From Candidatus Coatesbacteria bacterium RBG_13_66_14 (GTDB lineage: Bacteria > RBG-13-66-14): a stretch of DNA of 7,560 nucleotides. The stretch spans positions 16,531 to 24,090 of the forward strand of contig MFAF01000015.1 of NCBI GenBank assembly GCA_001774505.1, read 5' to 3'. Positions 5,970-7,560 of this stretch are shown piece after piece. How positions within the stretch are numbered: position 1 is the stretch's first letter; every line of letters begins with the position of its first letter. The notes under the pieces were generated by a model that searched no databases, was not told where the DNA came from, and worked only from the letters and a program-made list of their open reading frames with translations. A program made the position numbers and the translations under genes.

Positions 5970-6815
5970 TCATGTCAGGAAGAGCCAGTAGTTCAGGGTG
6001 ACCAAGCCGATGCCGAGCATAGCCCCGGCCACAATCTCCCTCCAGGTGTGAACGCCGCGACGTATGCGGGCGTCTGCGATGATGAGCGCCAGGAGGAATA
6101 CGAGCACCGACACCAGCGGGTTCTCGGTCACCAGGGTGACGATGGCGAAGACGGCGAAGCTGACCGCGGAGTGGCCCGAGGGCATCCCCCCGTGGAGCGG
6201 CGCCCCGCGTCCGAGGAGAACCTTGCCCAGGATGACCACCACTATCACCAGGGTGAAGCTGATCAGGGTGACGTACTCGGGGCTGCCCTTGACGGCGCGG
6301 ATGGCCGAGAAGATGTGGGGCTTCAGGTCCTTGAACAGGACCAGATAGCCGACGATGACCGCCGTGATGGCCGCGATGAAAACCGCCCCCGCCGAGATGT
6401 CCTTGACGAGCTTGGCCAGGGGGTGGTAAGCGGTGGTCATCAAGTCCAGCGCCTTCTCCACCGCCGTGTTGATGAGCTCCGTCACCAGGACGAAGGCCAC
6501 AGACAGGATGATGAGGACGAGGTCGCTCCGGTCTATGTTCAAGAAAAGCGACCCGGCGATGACCAGGACGCCGACGAGGAAGTGGACGCGGATGTTGCGC
6601 TCGGTTTTGAGGGTGTAGATTATCCCTTCGAGGGCATTGTTGAAGGACTGGGACATCCGGGGCTTCGTCCCGATCGTGCTCCGCCGGCGCTTTCCCGGTT
6701 TACCTTTGGGCGCTTCTGCCTCAAAGGGTGCGGTCGGACCGTCGGTCGAACCGTCGGCCGTCCCGCCGGGCGCATTGATATTTTTATTTGCCAGGGGCAT
6801 AGCTCGGTTCGCCAT
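5970..6815 (-). CDS. DgkA-PAP2 fusion: undecaprenol/diacylglycerol kinase joined to a PAP2 phosphatase domain
   Basis: Integral membrane protein of 281 residues from the longest start. Residues about 54-165 are a DgkA-type kinase: FNNALEGIIYTLKTERNIRVHF (57-79), then ELINTAVEKALD (113-124) with the catalytic Glu, then KDISAGAV (138-145). Residues about 180-281 are a PAP2-type phosphatase with PSGH at 212-215 and RIRRGVHTWRE, giving R250, H256 and E260. Around 198-206 (K198 to P206) the usual KxxxxxxRP motif has Ala in place of Arg, and E260 replaces the common Asp. Several hydrophobic helices are evident throughout. The kinase would phosphorylate undecaprenol or diacylglycerol, and the phosphatase would remove phosphate or pyrophosphate from a lipid carrier, consistent with undecaprenyl-phosphate recycling for envelope polymers. 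The start is uncertain: M1 (6815), M6 (6800) and M54 (6656) all lack a good ribosome binding site. Residues 1-53 are low-complexity and partly repeat-derived, so M54 could be the true start. Its neighbour ybeY is a conserved partner of dgkA. Confidence 0.88.
   Translation of the reverse strand: MANRAMPLANKNINAPGGTADGSTDGPTAPFEAEAPKGKPGKRRRSTIGTKPRMSQSFNNALEGIIYTLKTERNIRVHFLVGVLVIAGSLFLNIDRSDLVLIILSVAFVLVTELINTAVEKALDLMTTAYHPLAKLVKDISAGAVFIAAITAVIVGYLVLFKDLKPHIFSAIRAVKGSPEYVTLISFTLVIVVVILGKVLLGRGAPLHGGMPSGHSAVSFAVFAIVTLVTENPLVSVLVFLLALIIADARIRRGVHTWREIVAGAMLGIGLVTLNYWLFLT
6732..6767. repeat. Short tandem repeat inside the N-terminal extension of the DgkA-PAP2 gene
   Basis: The 12-base unit GGTCGRACCGTC occurs twice (6732-6743 and 6744-6755), with a degenerate third copy following. 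On the minus strand it encodes the Asp-Gly-Ser-Thr-rich stretch at about residues 18-28. This suggests replication slippage in a non-conserved segment and supports treating residues 1-53 as dispensable or untranslated. Confidence 0.55.
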
Positions 6816-6896
6816 TCTCTCGTAGGGGCGACCTTTAACGAGTCCTCTGCGGTCGCCCGCGGGCGGGAACAGAGCCCCGCCCCTACGGCTCGGTTA
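6802..6896. repeat. Dispersed GC-rich repeat, copy A, with inverted ends
   Basis: This block fills most of the spacer between ybeY and the DgkA-PAP2 gene. It starts and ends with GCTCGGTT direct copies (6802-6809 and 6889-6896). Inside these is a perfect 10-bp inverted repeat, CGTAGGGGCG (6821-6830) and CGCCCCTACG (6878-6887), and a 12-bp palindrome CGCCCGCGGGCG (6854-6865). About 45 bases (6822-6866) match a second copy at 7505-7550. The form is that of a small non-coding dispersed element able to fold into a hairpin. It overlaps the first codons of the longest DgkA-PAP2 frame. Confidence 0.75.
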
Positions 6897-6938
6897 GGCA
6901 TGACAGGCTTAGAGGAGGGGCTCAAACGTGCCCAGTTC

Positions 6939-7415
6939 TCAAGCCTGCTTCGTATAGGCGGAAAGCCACTCGTGGTCGGCCGTCAACACCGCCTTGACCA
7001 TCATCTCTTCCCGCCCCCGTACGTCCGAATCAGAGTATCCCAACAGGTGCAGCACCCCGTGGGCGACGAGGATGGCCAGCTCACGTCCCAGGCTGTGGCC
7101 CTCGATCACGGCCTGGCGCACGGCGGCCTCCACGTTCACGAAGACGTCTCCCAGGAGCTCCGGCTCCTCCCCGGGCGGGTCCTCCCCGCCGCCGGGCTGC
7201 AGGTCGAAGGCCAGCACGTCGGTGGCCTCGCCCGTCCCGGTGTAAGTCTCGTTGAGCCGGGCCATCTGGACGTCGTCGAAGAGCACGACGGCGATGCTCC
7301 GCTCCGGCGCCTCCTCGAGGGTGAGTGTCAGCACCGCCGCCCGCCGTGGCAGCTCGGGGTCTATCCAGACCACCTTCTGGTGGTCGTGTATCAGGACTTC
7401 GTAGTTCCGGCTCAA
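6939..7415 (-). CDS. ybeY: Endoribonuclease YbeY (rRNA maturation factor) with altered active-site residues
   Basis: 158 residues, a normal YbeY length. The family is a metal-dependent single-strand endoribonuclease acting in 16S rRNA 3'-end maturation and ribosome quality control. Visible hallmarks are LNETYTGTGEATDVLAFDL (54-72), LLGDVFVNVEAAVRQA (87-102) and the metal-site segment HGVLHLLGYSD (119-129). H119 and H123 fit the first two zinc ligands, but the third ligand position holds D129 instead of His. Position 59 is Thr where the family has the conserved Arg (E. coli R59). A Pro/Gly/Glu-rich insert (about 73-86) lengthens the loop before the LLGD strand. The start is TTG at 7415, with GGGGGAA five bases upstream on the minus strand; no in-frame ATG lies nearby. 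The next gene is dgkA-like, matching the widespread ybeY-dgkA order. Family assignment is firm; nuclease activity is less certain given the substitutions. Confidence 0.92.
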   Translation of the reverse strand: MSRNYEVLIHDHQKVVWIDPELPRRAAVLTLTLEEAPERSIAVVLFDDVQMARLNETYTGTGEATDVLAFDLQPGGGEDPPGEEPELLGDVFVNVEAAVRQAVIEGHSLGRELAILVAHGVLHLLGYSDSDVRGREEMMVKAVLTADHEWLSAYTKQA

Positions 7416-7504
7416 CCGCGTTCCCCCGGTTGGCTGTTCTTCAGGCGCGGGACCGGCGTTTGACTAAATGCCGGGTCGCTATACGCTCCGCTCGGTATAA
7501 CCTT

Positions 7505-7550
7505 GTAGGGGCGACCCGTAGGACGAGTCCTCTGCGGTCGTCCGCGGGCG
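7505..7550. repeat. Dispersed GC-rich repeat, copy B
   Basis: This segment repeats copy A (6822-6866): both begin GTAGGGGCGACC and share ACGAGTCCTCTGCGGTCG and a CCGCGGGCG tail, with several substitutions and a small indel in between. A GCTCGGT core also precedes it, as it does copy A. It lies upstream of ybeY and may continue past the window edge, so its right end is unknown. Apart from this repeat I see no gene in 7416-7560. Confidence 0.75.
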
Positions 7551-7560
7551 TGGGACTTAA

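Noticed and set aside
6048..7463. 471-residue + strand open frame opposite dgkA and ybeY
   Set aside because: It is low-complexity (Asp/Glu/Gln/Arg/Gly-rich), has no ribosome binding site, and is exactly antisense to two well-supported genes. Long antisense frames are expected in GC-rich DNA.

Overview
This window comes from a GC-rich bacterial chromosome (roughly two thirds G+C by eye) interrupted by one sharply AT-rich block at about 2552-3925. The genes are typical of bacteria: valyl-tRNA synthetase, YbeY, and an undecaprenol/diacylglycerol kinase. GC-rich repeats in the spacers, two secreted proteins and a DgkA-PAP2 fusion suggest an uncultured, poorly sampled lineage. I cannot name the phylum from sequence alone.

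Left part (1 to about 2563, + strand): most of valS, cut at its 5' end by the window edge. Its catalytic, editing, anticodon-binding and C-terminal coiled-coil regions are all recognisable. The coding frame never meets the normal valS stop. At about residue 851 it passes without interruption into AT-rich DNA and stays open to 3148.

AT-rich island (about 2552-3925, + strand): a compact two-gene cassette. It has its own extended -10 promoter, a strong ribosome binding site, a 177-residue protein of a family I cannot name, and, after a 21-base gap, a 234-residue TIR-domain protein with a WxxxE motif. A hairpin-plus-T-run terminator closes it. The layout fits a transferred TIR-based immunity module, but no such two-gene system is known to me with this partner. 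No transposase, integrase or target duplication was seen at its edges. Just beyond the terminator lies what looks like the last part of a diaminopropionate ammonia-lyase-like gene without its 5' portion, so both flanks of the island are broken genes.

Right part (4134-7560, - strand): four co-directional genes. In transcription order they are ybeY (rRNA-processing endoribonuclease, here with two unusual key-residue changes), a DgkA-PAP2 lipid kinase/phosphatase fusion, a small secreted protein of unknown function, and a secreted GHL10/DUF187-type glycoside-hydrolase-like protein. The ybeY-dgkA adjacency is a conserved one in bacteria. The spacers upstream of ybeY, of dgkA and of the small secreted gene carry GC-rich dispersed repeats, and the last of these seems to separate a ribosome binding site from its start codon.
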